Notes: a model not told the origin generated them from the letters alone. DNA of 64,000 nucleotides from Vibrio fortis (GCF_000695685.1 NZ_JFFR01000020.1:1-64000); one strand, 5' to 3'; positions 51,879 to 61,026 are shown, counted from the first letter of the stretch. Numbers and translations are program-made.

Positions 51879-52877
51879 ATGGAAAAAGATTTTTTATTGG
51901 AAGCACATCGCTCCGTAAACAGCCTGTTGCGCAGACTCGCACTAGGTTTGGAGCGCAAAGAGTTGAATGAGAAGATCATTCAGCTTACCGAACATCTTTT
52001 CGGCGAGCGTATGGCTTCGATTTTAATGCTCAATCCCGACACACAGACCTTGCATCTTGAACATGCCCCAAATTTGCCTCAGTTTTATAATGAGAAAATT
52101 GAGGGTGTTTCAATTGGCGAAGGTATTGGTTCGTGTGGGGAAGCGGCGGCACTTAAGAAAGCTGTTATCGTTTCGGATATTAACCAACACCCCAATTGGG
52201 CTGCTTTCTTACCTTTAACTCAGCAAGCAAATCTACATGCTTGTTGGTCGGTTCCTATCCTCTCATCCAATGACCATGTCCTTGGCACTTTCGCTATCTA
52301 CAGCCAATGTCCTTCTGAGCCCCATGAGTTCGAAGTTGAAATACTAGAGCTACTAGCATCACTCTACTCTGTTGCACTAGAGAAATATGAACTTGAGGAT
52401 CAACTGCAATATTATGCGACTCGTGATTCGTTAACTCGATGCCTTAATCGTCGAGCATTACTTTTTGAAGCTCAGAAAGTTCTGGAAAAGCGCTGCTTTG
52501 GTGAAAAGATCATGGGGTGTATGTTTGTTGATGTTGATAAGTTCAAGTCGATCAACGATACCTATGGGCACCGTTTCGGTGATGAAATTCTAGAGAGAGT
52601 GGCTAAGGTTCTGGACGACGCGACGACAGCGTGCGCCAAAGTAGGGCGTTATGGTGGAGATGAGTTTGTAGTGTTCTCTTGTTTTAATTCAGAAGAGAAT
52701 TTCTCCCAAACTTATCGAGTGCTCAACAGTACGCTGCAAGAGGCGTTGTACATCGATGGTACTCAATTTTCGGTTAGTGTTGGAATGGCGTTTGAGAAAA
52801 ATCCCAATGGTTTGAGTGGTTTGATCGCGCAAGCAGACAAGAACATGTATCAAATCAAGCAATCGAAAGTGCACTAA
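51879..52877 (+). CDS. GAF-GGDEF diguanylate cyclase
   Basis: A 332-residue soluble signalling protein. A GAF sensor domain (about 25-165, with SIGEGIGSCGEAAALKK and the ACWSVPI stretch) is followed by a GGDEF domain (about 180-330) with an intact active site RYGGDEF (GGDEF at 259-263) and the metal-binding FVDVDKFKSIND. It should therefore make cyclic di-GMP. No RxxD inhibitory site precedes the GGDEF motif, so product feedback there is unlikely. No membrane segment. The GAF ligand is unknown. Confidence 0.93.
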   Translation: MEKDFLLEAHRSVNSLLRRLALGLERKELNEKIIQLTEHLFGERMASILMLNPDTQTLHLEHAPNLPQFYNEKIEGVSIGEGIGSCGEAAALKKAVIVSDINQHPNWAAFLPLTQQANLHACWSVPILSSNDHVLGTFAIYSQCPSEPHEFEVEILELLASLYSVALEKYELEDQLQYYATRDSLTRCLNRRALLFEAQKVLEKRCFGEKIMGCMFVDVDKFKSINDTYGHRFGDEILERVAKVLDDATTACAKVGRYGGDEFVVFSCFNSEENFSQTYRVLNSTLQEALYIDGTQFSVSVGMAFEKNPNGLSGLIAQADKNMYQIKQSKVH

Positions 52878-52916
52878 GCGTAGAGTTAGCCATAGTTGAT
52901 GATTTAGGAATGCGAT

Positions 52917-53144
52917 ATGAGCGAAAATATCTGCCCTCAGTGCCAGTCTGAATTAGGTTGGGACGGGCAATACCACTGCGAAAACTGTTCAATGCACTTC
53001 ACCAAGATTGGTTACTGTCCAGACTGTCAGAGCCAACTTGAGAAGCTTCAGGCCTGCGGTGCGGCTAGTTACTTCTGCAACGATAAGTGTAATGAGCTTA
53101 AGTCCAAATCGAGAGTGACTTTTGAGTTTAAGCCGACGACTTAG
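52917..53144 (+). CDS. yfgJ: Zinc-ribbon protein YfgJ
   Basis: A 75-residue protein with zinc-binding pairs CPQC, CENC and CPDC plus two later cysteines (YFCNDKC). The blocks CPQCQSEL and ACGAASYFC align with E. coli YfgJ, whose gene also lies close to der. Function unknown in the family. It is the last conserved gene before the urea block. Confidence 0.88.
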   Translation: MSENICPQCQSELGWDGQYHCENCSMHFTKIGYCPDCQSQLEKLQACGAASYFCNDKCNELKSKSRVTFEFKPTT

Positions 53145-53170
53145 TTTTGGTGTAACCAGCCTATTCTACT

Positions 53171-53206
53171 TGTCTCGCCCTAAAATACTGTCTCGTCCTA
53201 AAATAC
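53171..53206. repeat. 18-bp tandem duplication
   Basis: Two adjacent copies of TGTCTCGCCCTAAAATAC that differ at one base, just after yfgJ and before its terminator. Probably a replication-slippage product. Confidence 0.85.
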
Positions 53207-53218
53207 GTTTCAATTTTT

Positions 53219-53251
53219 AAGCCCAGTTCTTAACGAGCTGGGCTTTTTTAT
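53219..53251 (+). terminator. Intrinsic terminator of yfgJ
   Basis: Stem AAGCCCAG/CTGGGCTT with an 11-base loop and a T-run. Confidence 0.88.
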
Positions 53252-53289
53252 TTTCGTCATGTTTCATATTGGTTCATTTCTAAGACAAC

Positions 53290-53330
53290 TGCACCACCAT
53301 GAATCAGTACACATAGTGCAATTTGCACCA
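53290..53330 (+). promoter_or_regulatory. NtrC-like sites upstream of urtA
   Basis: TGCACCA half-sites occur at 53290-53296 and 53324-53330, 34 bases apart (about three helical turns), and the palindrome GTGCAA-T-TTGCAC lies at 53316-53328. These resemble the TGCACC/GGTGCA arms of NtrC sites and lie about 100 bases before a sigma-54-like promoter. Only partial matches to the full consensus. Confidence 0.5.
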
Positions 53331-53400
53331 TAGTTGCTCTTAATGATTTTAAATTGTTAAAAATCAAGTATTTATTTTATTTTTAACTTTGTAGATAGCT

Positions 53401-53416
53401 TGGCACCCTTCTTGTA
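53401..53416 (+). promoter_or_regulatory. Sigma-54 (RpoN) promoter of urtA
   Basis: TGGCACCCTTCTTGTA matches the -24/-12 consensus TGGCAC-N5-TTGC with a single change (GC to GT at -12). Transcription would start near 53427, leaving a short leader before the urtA ATG at 53460. Together with the NtrC-like sites it implies nitrogen-limitation control. Confidence 0.7.
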
Positions 53417-53459
53417 GTTATGTAATTGGATAATAAAAAACAATTATGGAGTAACAACT

Positions 53460-54746
53460 ATGAACAAGGTGTTCAAATTATCGTTAGCTGCACTATGTAC
53501 TTCACTCTCTTTCTCTTCAGCAAGCGTTCTTGCTTCGGAAGATACGATCAAGGTAGGGGTTTTACACTCCTTGTCGGGCACTATGGCGATCAGTGAAACC
53601 ACACTAAAAGATACGGTTCTGATGCTAATAGATGAACAGAATAAGAAAGGTGGTCTACTGGGTAAAAAGCTTGAACCTGTCGTCGTTGACCCTGCGTCAA
53701 ACTGGCCACTGTTTGCTGAAAAAGCCCGTGAGTTGATTGAAAAAGAGCAAGTCGATGTGGTGTTCGGTGGTTGGACATCGGTTTCTCGTAAATCCATGTT
53801 GCCAGTGTTTGAAGAGCTCAACAGTATTCTCTTCTACCCAGTTCAATATGAAGGTGAAGAGTCTTCGAAAAACGTTTTCTATACGGGTGCTGCGCCAAAC
53901 CAACAGGCAATTCCAGCTGTGGATTACTTGATGGAAGAACTCGAAGTTGAGCGTTGGGTACTTGCGGGTACCGATTACGTTTATCCGCGCACAACCAACA
54001 AGATCCTTGAAGCCTATCTAAAAGAGAAAGGTGTCGCACAAGAAGACATCATGATTAACTACACGCCATTTGGTCACTCTGATTGGCAGTCTATTGTCTC
54101 TGACATCAAGAAGTTTGGCGATGCAGGCAAAAAGACAGCTGTAGTCTCAACGGTTAATGGCGATGCGAATGTTCCATTCTATAAAGAGTTGGGCGCACAG
54201 GGCATCTCATCTGAAGACATTCCTGTGATTGCCTTCTCGGTGGGCGAAGAAGAGCTATCGGGCATGGATACTGAACCATTGGTTGGTCACCTTGCAGCTT
54301 GGAACTACTTTATGAGTGTAGACACTGAAGCCAACGAAGAATTTGTTGAGACATGGCAAGCCTTCATCAAGAACGAAAAACGCGTGACTAACGATCCAAT
54401 GGAAGCGCACTACGTCGGCTTCAACATGTGGGCTCAAGCTGTGACAAACGCGGGCACCACGGATGCAGAAGCGGTACAAGATGCATTGATTGGTGTTTCT
54501 GTTCCTAACCTTTCAGGTGGCTACTCAACCATGCTACCTAACCACCACATTACTAAACCAGTACTGATTGGTGAGATCCAAGATGACGGTCAATTTGAAG
54601 TTGTTTGGGAAACCACAGGCCTTGTCGCGGGTGATGCATGGTCAAGCTACTTGCCGGAATCAGCCAAGCTTTACTCTAGCTGGTCTAAGCCGTTCTCATG
54701 CGGTGCTTTCAACGTAGAAACGAAGAAGTGTTCAGGTAGCAACTAA
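53460..54746 (+). CDS. urtA: Urea ABC transporter substrate-binding protein UrtA
   Basis: A periplasmic urea-binding protein of the leucine/amide-binding family (428 residues). The signal peptide ends near residue 25 (SVLAS). UrtA-specific blocks include IKVGVLHSLSGTMAISE, GGWTSVSRKSMLPVFEE and FYPVQYEGEESSKNV. It is first in urtABCDE-ureD, behind a sigma-54-like promoter, with AGTAAC before the ATG as a weak ribosome binding site. A hairpin follows it. Confidence 0.95.
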   Translation: MNKVFKLSLAALCTSLSFSSASVLASEDTIKVGVLHSLSGTMAISETTLKDTVLMLIDEQNKKGGLLGKKLEPVVVDPASNWPLFAEKARELIEKEQVDVVFGGWTSVSRKSMLPVFEELNSILFYPVQYEGEESSKNVFYTGAAPNQQAIPAVDYLMEELEVERWVLAGTDYVYPRTTNKILEAYLKEKGVAQEDIMINYTPFGHSDWQSIVSDIKKFGDAGKKTAVVSTVNGDANVPFYKELGAQGISSEDIPVIAFSVGEEELSGMDTEPLVGHLAAWNYFMSVDTEANEEFVETWQAFIKNEKRVTNDPMEAHYVGFNMWAQAVTNAGTTDAEAVQDALIGVSVPNLSGGYSTMLPNHHITKPVLIGEIQDDGQFEVVWETTGLVAGDAWSSYLPESAKLYSSWSKPFSCGAFNVETKKCSGSN

Positions 54747-54762
54747 GCAAACCTGGATACGT

Positions 54763-54799
54763 GCGCCCTTGGCATTTCAGTCAACTTCGCCGAGGGCGC
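54763..54799 (+). other. Hairpin between urtA and urtB
   Basis: A long G/C-rich stem GCGCCCTTGGC/GCCGAGGGCGC (one mismatch) with a 15-base loop, no T-run. It lies 17 bases after urtA. Such hairpins often protect the mRNA of an abundant binding protein from 3' exonucleases. Confidence 0.75.
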
Positions 54800-54923
54800 C
54801 TTCGTTAGTGCGTCCAAATCAGGGTGAGTATCCAAGCAGCAATCAGTTTCCAAGGAACCATAACAATAGGCTGCGTACGCGTGGCTTGAATAAAAACGTG
54901 CTTGGTGGGTTAAGGAACAATAA

Positions 54924-56552
54924 ATGAAAAACGTATTAAACGTGTTTAAGGCACTGCTGCTTCTGGTCGTCAGTGCACAGTTTGCGTGGGCCGATGTGTC
55001 CGACAACGCAAGCTTTACCAAGGCGCTAGTTGGTAAAAAAACGTCAGAGAAAGAGTCAGCCATTGAATGGCTCATTGCTTCGCAACCGGAAGGCGTTGCA
55101 AAACCACTCTTGACCAGTTGGCTTAATGGCACGCTCTACTATGTGAGTGACAGAAAGAGCGACTACTACAAACAGCTGTATTTGATTGAAGGGATTAAAA
55201 CCGCTACTCAGGCGCAATCTGCATGGGGTAATGAGGCTCTGGCGATTGAGTCGACTAAGCAATTTAAAAAGGTTCGCGTAAACAACAAACTGCGTGGAAT
55301 CTTACGTATTGAAATCGCCTCAATGGGGCTTAATAGCGAAGATTCAGACATCCGCTATCAATCGGTCAACAACCTGCTTGGTACCAAAGATCGCGCCATC
55401 ATAGAGCGTATTGAGCTAATGCAGCCTAGCGAAGATAATGATCGTGTCGCAGATTTTATGGCATTGCTATTGGCGGTACATACTTCTCAAGATAACCAAG
55501 CCAATGCTGCGTCGCGTATCGAAGCTATAGAAACACTCGGTGATTTCAAGCAATCCGTGGTGCTTAAAGCGCTTAATTCACTGCTTAGTAAAGAGAGTGA
55601 ACCCGCGATCATTGATGCGGCTGAGCGCGCGCTCGATCAATATCAGCAGAGCCAAGCTTTCTACTCAGGCGTTGAAACTGTCTTCTTCGGTTTGAGTCTA
55701 GGCTCTGTATTGGTCTTAGCAGGCATTGGCTTGGCGATTACGTTTGGTGTCATGGGTGTGATTAATATGGCTCACGGCGAGCTGATCATGATAGGGGCTT
55801 ACACTACCTATGTTCTGCAACTGTTGATGCCAAATCATATTGGTACTGCGCTGCTATTGTCGATTCCTGTTGCTTTCATCGTTTCTGGGTTAGTTGGCAT
55901 TCTTATCGAACGTTCTGTTATTCGTCACCTTTACGGTCGCCCACTCGAAACGCTACTTGCGACATTTGGTATCAGCTTGATCCTACAACAAGCGGTTCGC
56001 AGTATCTTCTCGCCGCTTAACCGCTCTGTGAGTACACCAGAGTGGATGGCAGGTGCGCTTGAGCTCAATCCGATGTTGTCACTGACCTATAACCGACTCT
56101 ATATCATTTTGTTCTGTGCATTGGTGTTTATGGGACTGCTTATGGTTCTGAAAAAAACGCCACTTGGCTTGCAGGTACGTGCTGTATCTCAAAACCGTGC
56201 AATGGCTCGTGCTATGGGTATTCGCTCTGAGCGTGTAGATGCAATGACCTTTGGCTTAGGCTCAGGTGTTGCAGGCGTTGCGGGTGTGGCTCTCTCTCAA
56301 TTGACCAACGTTGGCCCGAACATGGGACAGGCCTACATCATCGACTCATTCATGGTAGTCGTGTTTGGCGGTGTCGGTAACCTATGGGGCACCTTAGTGG
56401 CAGGTTTAAGTTTAGGCCTGTTTAACAAGATTTTAGAGCCTTGGGCAGGCGCGGTTCTCGCCAAGATCTTAGTACTGGTTTTCATCATTCTATTTATTCA
56501 AAAGCGACCACGCGGGCTATTCCCACAGCGTGGGCGCGCGGCTGAAGGTTAA
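54924..56552 (+). CDS. urtB: Urea ABC transporter permease UrtB
   Basis: One of two permeases of the urea transporter (542 residues). After a signal-like helix (about 1-24) comes a non-membrane, HEAT-like helical region of about 220 residues (SDIRYQSVNNLLG, IEAIETLGDFKQSVVLKAL). A LivH-type permease of about eight helices follows from residue 250 (GITFGVMGVINMAHGELIM-like, here AITFGVMGVINMAHGEL). The long N-terminal domain is normal for UrtB but absent from amino-acid permeases. urtC begins ten bases after the stop. Confidence 0.94.
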   Translation: MKNVLNVFKALLLLVVSAQFAWADVSDNASFTKALVGKKTSEKESAIEWLIASQPEGVAKPLLTSWLNGTLYYVSDRKSDYYKQLYLIEGIKTATQAQSAWGNEALAIESTKQFKKVRVNNKLRGILRIEIASMGLNSEDSDIRYQSVNNLLGTKDRAIIERIELMQPSEDNDRVADFMALLLAVHTSQDNQANAASRIEAIETLGDFKQSVVLKALNSLLSKESEPAIIDAAERALDQYQQSQAFYSGVETVFFGLSLGSVLVLAGIGLAITFGVMGVINMAHGELIMIGAYTTYVLQLLMPNHIGTALLLSIPVAFIVSGLVGILIERSVIRHLYGRPLETLLATFGISLILQQAVRSIFSPLNRSVSTPEWMAGALELNPMLSLTYNRLYIILFCALVFMGLLMVLKKTPLGLQVRAVSQNRAMARAMGIRSERVDAMTFGLGSGVAGVAGVALSQLTNVGPNMGQAYIIDSFMVVVFGGVGNLWGTLVAGLSLGLFNKILEPWAGAVLAKILVLVFIILFIQKRPRGLFPQRGRAAEG

Positions 56553-56562
56553 GGAGAACATT

Positions 56563-57786
56563 ATGCAGTCGAAATCTTTTGTTCTCTCAGCCTTGAGAGG
56601 TGATAAGGGCGGTCAGTTGACCATACTCGTGCTTCTTGCTGCGGTGATATTGGTGCCTATGGCCAATACACTACTGCCAAGCGGGCACCCACTTCATGTT
56701 GAGACCTTTACCATCTCTTTGATGGGTAAGTATTTGAGCTATGCAATGCTCGCTTTAGCGCTGGATCTAGTGTGGGGTTACTTGGGTATCCTCAGTCTCG
56801 GGCACGGTGCATTCTTTGCGTTGGGTGGTTATGCGATGGGCATGTACCTGATGCGTCAGATCGGTGACCGTGGGGTTTATGGTGATCCTATCTTACCTGA
56901 CTTTATGGTGTTCCTTGATTGGTCGGCGTTACCGTGGTTCTGGCTGGGCTTTGATCAGTTTTGGTTCGCTTGCTTGATGGTTCTATTAGTGCCGGGCGCA
57001 TTAGCCTACTTGTTCGGTTATCTGGCATTCCGCTCGCGCGTGTCTGGCGTTTATCTCTCTATCATGACGCAGGCGCTGACCTACGCACTGATGCTGGCGT
57101 TTTTCCGTAATGAGATGGGCTTTGGCGGTAACAATGGTCTGACTGATTTTAAAGACATCATCGGTTACAGCCTGCAGAGCGACGCGACCAAAATCGGCCT
57201 TTTTGTCTGCACGGGCTTAGCGTTGATTGTCAGCTACATCGTTTGTCGTATGGTGGTAACAAGCCGCTTAGGTCGTGTTGCGCTGGCTATTCGTGATACT
57301 GAGTCTCGTACTCGTTTCATGGGCTATGACGTTGATGGCATCAAGTTGTGGGTATTTGTGCTATCGGCGGTGATTGCGGGTATTGCAGGGGCATTGTATG
57401 TACCACAAGTTGGCATTATCAACCCTGGTGAATTTGCTCCACTTAACTCCATCGAAGTCGTGGTTTGGGTTGCCTTGGGCGGTCGTGCCACTCTGTTTGG
57501 TGCGATTGTTGGTGCGCTCATTATCAACTATGCCAAGAGCTGGTTTACGGTCGAATTCCCAGAGGTGTGGCTATTCGCTTTAGGCGGTCTGTTTGTCCTA
57601 TCGACCATGTACCTACCACAAGGCGTGATTGGCTTTATCAGCGATAAGTGGCAGCAGCTGCGCAAGAAAACCAGCGCGTCAAAACCTGACTCTTCTAATA
57701 ATGATTCATCGAATAACACGCCTTCTAACCCTAGTTCAGACAATGCGGGTGGCTCATCCATCAAACCACAGGAGGTGACAGTATGA
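56563..57786 (+). CDS. urtC: Urea ABC transporter permease UrtC
   Basis: Second permease, LivM-type (407 residues), with about ten membrane helices and the conserved ALDLVWGYLGILSLGHGAFF segment (about 63-82). The C-terminus ends in a Ser/Asn/Pro-rich tail (about 370-400) not needed for transport. The start is MQSKSF after AAGGAG; the upstream in-frame start overlaps urtB and lacks such a site. The stop overlaps the urtD start (ATGA). Confidence 0.94.
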   Translation: MQSKSFVLSALRGDKGGQLTILVLLAAVILVPMANTLLPSGHPLHVETFTISLMGKYLSYAMLALALDLVWGYLGILSLGHGAFFALGGYAMGMYLMRQIGDRGVYGDPILPDFMVFLDWSALPWFWLGFDQFWFACLMVLLVPGALAYLFGYLAFRSRVSGVYLSIMTQALTYALMLAFFRNEMGFGGNNGLTDFKDIIGYSLQSDATKIGLFVCTGLALIVSYIVCRMVVTSRLGRVALAIRDTESRTRFMGYDVDGIKLWVFVLSAVIAGIAGALYVPQVGIINPGEFAPLNSIEVVVWVALGGRATLFGAIVGALIINYAKSWFTVEFPEVWLFALGGLFVLSTMYLPQGVIGFISDKWQQLRKKTSASKPDSSNNDSSNNTPSNPSSDNAGGSSIKPQEVTV

Positions 57787-58625
57787 GTACGTTGAACTCT
57801 CTGAAGGACTCGGTGAGCGCACTGACACGTCGCGATCAAGTTTTCGATTATCTCAAGCCAGATGTGCACCCTGCGATTGATACTCGCCATAACATTTTAC
57901 TGTATGTGGAAGGGGTGAATAAAAGCTTCGACGGTTTCAAGGCGATCAATGACCTGAACCTGTATATCAAGGAAGGGGAACTGCGCTGCATCATAGGACC
58001 GAATGGAGCGGGTAAAACCACCATGATGGATATCATCACTGGTAAAACCAAACCTGATACAGGAGAGGTGTGGCTTGGCTCTAACATCAATCTTTTGAAG
58101 ATGAATGAAGCCGAAATTGCCAACGCGGGCATTGGGCGCAAGTTCCAAAAGCCGACTGTGATTGAGTGTCTTACGGTGTGGCAAAACTTAGAGCTAGCAA
58201 TGTCTGGCGTGCGCTCAGTGTGGGGAACCTTCACTGCGGTAATGAACGGTGAGCAGAAAGATAAGCTGCTCTCTGTACTTGAACTGATTCACTTGCATGA
58301 AGAAGCGACCAACCTTGCGGGTAACTTGTCTCATGGTCAGAAACAGTGGTTGGAAATCGGCATGCTGCTGATGCAAAACCCTAAGTTGTTGCTGGTGGAT
58401 GAGCCAGTGGCAGGCATGACTCATCAGGAGATGGACAGAACCTCAGAGCTACTTAACTCTCTCGCAGGTAAGCATTCAGTGGTGGTGGTTGAGCACGACA
58501 TGGATTTTGTTCGCTCGATTGCCAGTCACGTGACGGTACTTCACCAAGGTCATGTACTGGCGGAAGGCACCATGGATCAAGTGCAAGCACACCCACAAGT
58601 TAAACAGGTTTATCTGGGAGAATAA
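57783..58625 (+). CDS. urtD: Urea ABC transporter ATPase UrtD
   Basis: LivG-type ATPase (280 residues) with an N-terminal extension of about 35 residues. Walker A is GPNGAGKTT, the signature is LSHGQKQWLEIG (typical of UrtD, with H in place of the second G), and Walker B is LLLVDEPVAGM, followed by VVVEHDMDFVR. GGAGGTGA inside the urtC end is its ribosome binding site. Confidence 0.96.
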   Translation: MSTLNSLKDSVSALTRRDQVFDYLKPDVHPAIDTRHNILLYVEGVNKSFDGFKAINDLNLYIKEGELRCIIGPNGAGKTTMMDIITGKTKPDTGEVWLGSNINLLKMNEAEIANAGIGRKFQKPTVIECLTVWQNLELAMSGVRSVWGTFTAVMNGEQKDKLLSVLELIHLHEEATNLAGNLSHGQKQWLEIGMLLMQNPKLLLVDEPVAGMTHQEMDRTSELLNSLAGKHSVVVVEHDMDFVRSIASHVTVLHQGHVLAEGTMDQVQAHPQVKQVYLGE

Positions 58626-58626
58626 G

Positions 58627-59322
58627 ATGTTACAAGTGAAATCCGTTAACCAGTATTACGGTGAAAGCCACACCTTGTGGGATCTAGATATGCATATTCC
58701 AGAAGGCAAGTGCACCGTACTTATGGGGCGCAATGGCGTCGGTAAAACCACCTTGTTGCAGTGCATTATGGGGTTGGTCAAAGTTGAAAGTGGCGACATC
58801 TCGCTCTCTGGACAATCTCTGTTGAAAACCGATGCAGAAGAGCGTCCAAGACAAGGCATTGGTTATGTACCGCAGGGACGTCAAATCTTCCCTATGCTCA
58901 CGGTTCAAGAGAACCTAGAGGTTGGATTGCCTATCCGTGACAAAGGCGATCGCAGGATCCCAGAGTTTATCTTCGATCTGTTTCCGGTATTGAAAGAGAT
59001 GCTGCATCGTCGCGGAGGCGATCTGTCTGGCGGTCAACAGCAGCAACTTGCGATCGGTAGAGCTTTGGTAGTCAATCCGAAGCTGCTGATTCTGGATGAG
59101 CCGACCGAGGGCATTCAGCCGAATATTGTTCAGGAGATTGGCGACATTATCCGCATGCTCAACGAAAAGATGGGACTGACGGTACTGCTAGTTGAGCAGA
59201 AGCTGCCGTTCGCTCGCAAGGTTGGCGATCGTTTTTGCATTCTTGACCGAGGCCGACAAGTAGCAGAAGGCGAAATGGAAGGCCTCGATGAAAAATTGAT
59301 AAAGGAGTATCTCACGGTATGA
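58627..59322 (+). CDS. urtE: Urea ABC transporter ATPase UrtE
   Basis: LivF-type ATPase (231 residues). Walker A is GRNGVGKTT, the signature is LSGGQQQQLAIGRAL, Walker B is LLILDEPTEGIQPN, and the switch region is VLLVEQKLPFARK. The start MLQVKSVNQYYG lies one base after the urtD stop. Longer upstream extensions read into urtD and are rejected. The TGA stop overlaps the ureD ATG. Confidence 0.96.
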   Translation: MLQVKSVNQYYGESHTLWDLDMHIPEGKCTVLMGRNGVGKTTLLQCIMGLVKVESGDISLSGQSLLKTDAEERPRQGIGYVPQGRQIFPMLTVQENLEVGLPIRDKGDRRIPEFIFDLFPVLKEMLHRRGGDLSGGQQQQLAIGRALVVNPKLLILDEPTEGIQPNIVQEIGDIIRMLNEKMGLTVLLVEQKLPFARKVGDRFCILDRGRQVAEGEMEGLDEKLIKEYLTV

Positions 59323-60248
59323 GCGATGTACTTAACGCGATCTTGGAAGACGCGCAGCCACTTGGGATGGCAATTGAAGAAGATGTGAGAGACGGCTGGC
59401 AAGCCAATTTGAATCTTACCTTTGCAGACCGAGGAGACAAAACCGTACTCAAACACCGTTATCAGCTGGGGCCTCTTGCTGTGCAAAGGCCTTTGTATCC
59501 CGATGGCAAAACCTGTCACAGCTACCTGCTGCACCCTCCAGGTGGTGTCGTGGGAGGAGATACCTTAAATATTGATATATCAGCAGAAAGTGGAGCGCAC
59601 ACTCTGATCACAACGCCGGGTGCCACCAAGTTCTATCGTTCCAACGCCAAGTACGCCAAGCAGAAACAGATGCTGCACGTTGCTAAAGATGCACGCCTTG
59701 AGTGGATGCCACAAGAGAACATCTTTTTTCCTGATGCGCACGTTCGCTTAGACACTGAAATCTACCTTGAAAAAGGTGCACAGTTTTGGGGTTGGGAGAT
59801 GCACTGTTTTGGTCGGCCTGCACAAAATGAGGGATTTGAGCAAGGACACCTGGTTGGGAAAACCGAAATCTACTTAGATAACAAGAAATTGCTCACCGAA
59901 GGTTTTAACTTTCATGGTGGCGATAAGTTAATGATAAATATGGGGTTATTAAACTATCCAATGATGGGGACCTTCTATATTACCGCGGATGAGCCACAAG
60001 ATTTAGAGTTGGTACAGAGCTTGCTCTTATCTATTACACAGCAAGCTTCACTGCAACCTGTTCATTTTGGTTCATCGAGTAAGTCCTCATTAATTATGGG
60101 CGCGACACAAATTGAAGGGTTGATTGTGATTCGGGCTTTAGGTCATTGGAGTGAAGACATACTCCAAGCCTTCGGACAGATATGGCAAGCAACGCGCTCA
60201 CACCTTTGTGGCTCCACCCCTGATTTACCAAGGATTTGGGCGACTTAG
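59319..60248 (+). CDS. ureD: Urease accessory protein UreD
   Basis: UreD (UreH) binds the urease apoprotein and, with UreF and UreG, channels nickel into the active site. The 309 residues contain the family blocks HRYQLGPLAVQRPLYPDG, HPPGGVVGGDTLNID, TPGATKFYRSN and EWMPQENIFFPDA. It is translationally coupled to urtE (ATGA), so transporter and maturation factor share a transcript. A strong terminator then precedes ureA. Confidence 0.95.
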   Translation: MSDVLNAILEDAQPLGMAIEEDVRDGWQANLNLTFADRGDKTVLKHRYQLGPLAVQRPLYPDGKTCHSYLLHPPGGVVGGDTLNIDISAESGAHTLITTPGATKFYRSNAKYAKQKQMLHVAKDARLEWMPQENIFFPDAHVRLDTEIYLEKGAQFWGWEMHCFGRPAQNEGFEQGHLVGKTEIYLDNKKLLTEGFNFHGGDKLMINMGLLNYPMMGTFYITADEPQDLELVQSLLLSITQQASLQPVHFGSSSKSSLIMGATQIEGLIVIRALGHWSEDILQAFGQIWQATRSHLCGSTPDLPRIWAT

Positions 60249-60264
60249 CGACCTGCCCATTTTT

Positions 60265-60302
60265 GTACCGAGGGTAGACTTCCAGCCCTCGGTACTTTTT
60301 TT
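60265..60302 (+). terminator. Intrinsic terminator between ureD and ureA
   Basis: A perfect 10-bp stem GTACCGAGGG/CCCTCGGTAC with an 11-base loop and seven T, 17 bases after ureD. It should largely end the urt-ureD transcript before the structural genes. Confidence 0.93.
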
Positions 60303-60377
60303 CGCTTGCTGTGTGAAAAATTAACTTAGTTCAGAAGGAAAACGGGCTAAGTACCTAGACGAACAGTGGGCAAGTAA

Positions 60378-60680
60378 ATGGAATTAACACCAAGAGAAAA
60401 AGACAAACTCCTCATCTTCTGCGCAGGTATGCTCGCGCAGCAAAGAAAAGACAAAGGCTTAAAGCTTAACTATCCAGAGTCCATCGCACTGATCAGCAGT
60501 GCCATTCTCGAAGGCGCGAGAGAAGGAAAAACCGTCTCCGAGTTAATGGATTTTGGACGTACTCTTCTCACCGTCGATGATGTGATGGAGGGCATTCCCT
60601 CTATGATCCCCGACGTGCAAGTCGAGGCCACCTTTCCTGATGGCACCAAGCTGGTGACTGTTCACGAACCGATTGTGTAA
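60378..60680 (+). CDS. ureA: Urease subunit gamma
   Basis: The small gamma subunit of bacterial urease, exactly 100 residues as in Klebsiella. It starts [14 protein letters not shown] and contains [14 protein letters not shown] and [15 protein letters not shown]. The ribosome binding site is weak (GGGCAAG). It follows the terminator by 75 bases, so a separate promoter or read-through is required. ureB starts ten bases later. Confidence 0.98.
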   Translation: MELTPREKDKLLIFCAGMLAQQRKDKGLKLNYPESIALISSAILEGAREGKTVSELMDFGRTLLTVDDVMEGIPSMIPDVQVEATFPDGTKLVTVHEPIV

Positions 60681-60690
60681 GGAGAGTCCA

Positions 60691-61026
60691 ATGGCCAGTT
60701 CCAATTCAAACTGCAGCGGGTTTGTACCCGGAAAGATAGAGACTGCACCCGGCACCATCACCTTGAACGAAGGGAGAGATACTGTCTCAGTTAAGGTCAA
60801 CAATATCGGTGACCGTCCGGTTCAAATAGGCTCTCACTATCACTTCTATGAAGCGAACCCTTCGCTGATTTTCGAACGAGAATTAACTAAGGGCTATCGC
60901 CTGAACATCCCTGCTGGCACTGCAACCCGTTTTGAGCCGGGCCAGTCGCGTACTGTGGAGCTGGTGAGCTATGCAGGTGCAAGGGAAGTGTACGGCTTTC
61001 AAGGAAAAGTGATGGGTAAGCTTTAA
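60691..61026 (+). CDS. ureB: Urease subunit beta
   Basis: The beta subunit of urease, 111 residues. Recognisable blocks are [36 protein letters not shown] and [17 protein letters not shown] start at MASSNSN after AAGGAG (60679-60684); an in-frame TTG upstream overlaps ureA. It is a few residues longer than Klebsiella UreB at the N-terminus. Confidence 0.97.
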   Translation: MASSNSNCSGFVPGKIETAPGTITLNEGRDTVSVKVNNIGDRPVQIGSHYHFYEANPSLIFERELTKGYRLNIPAGTATRFEPGQSRTVELVSYAGAREVYGFQGKVMGKL

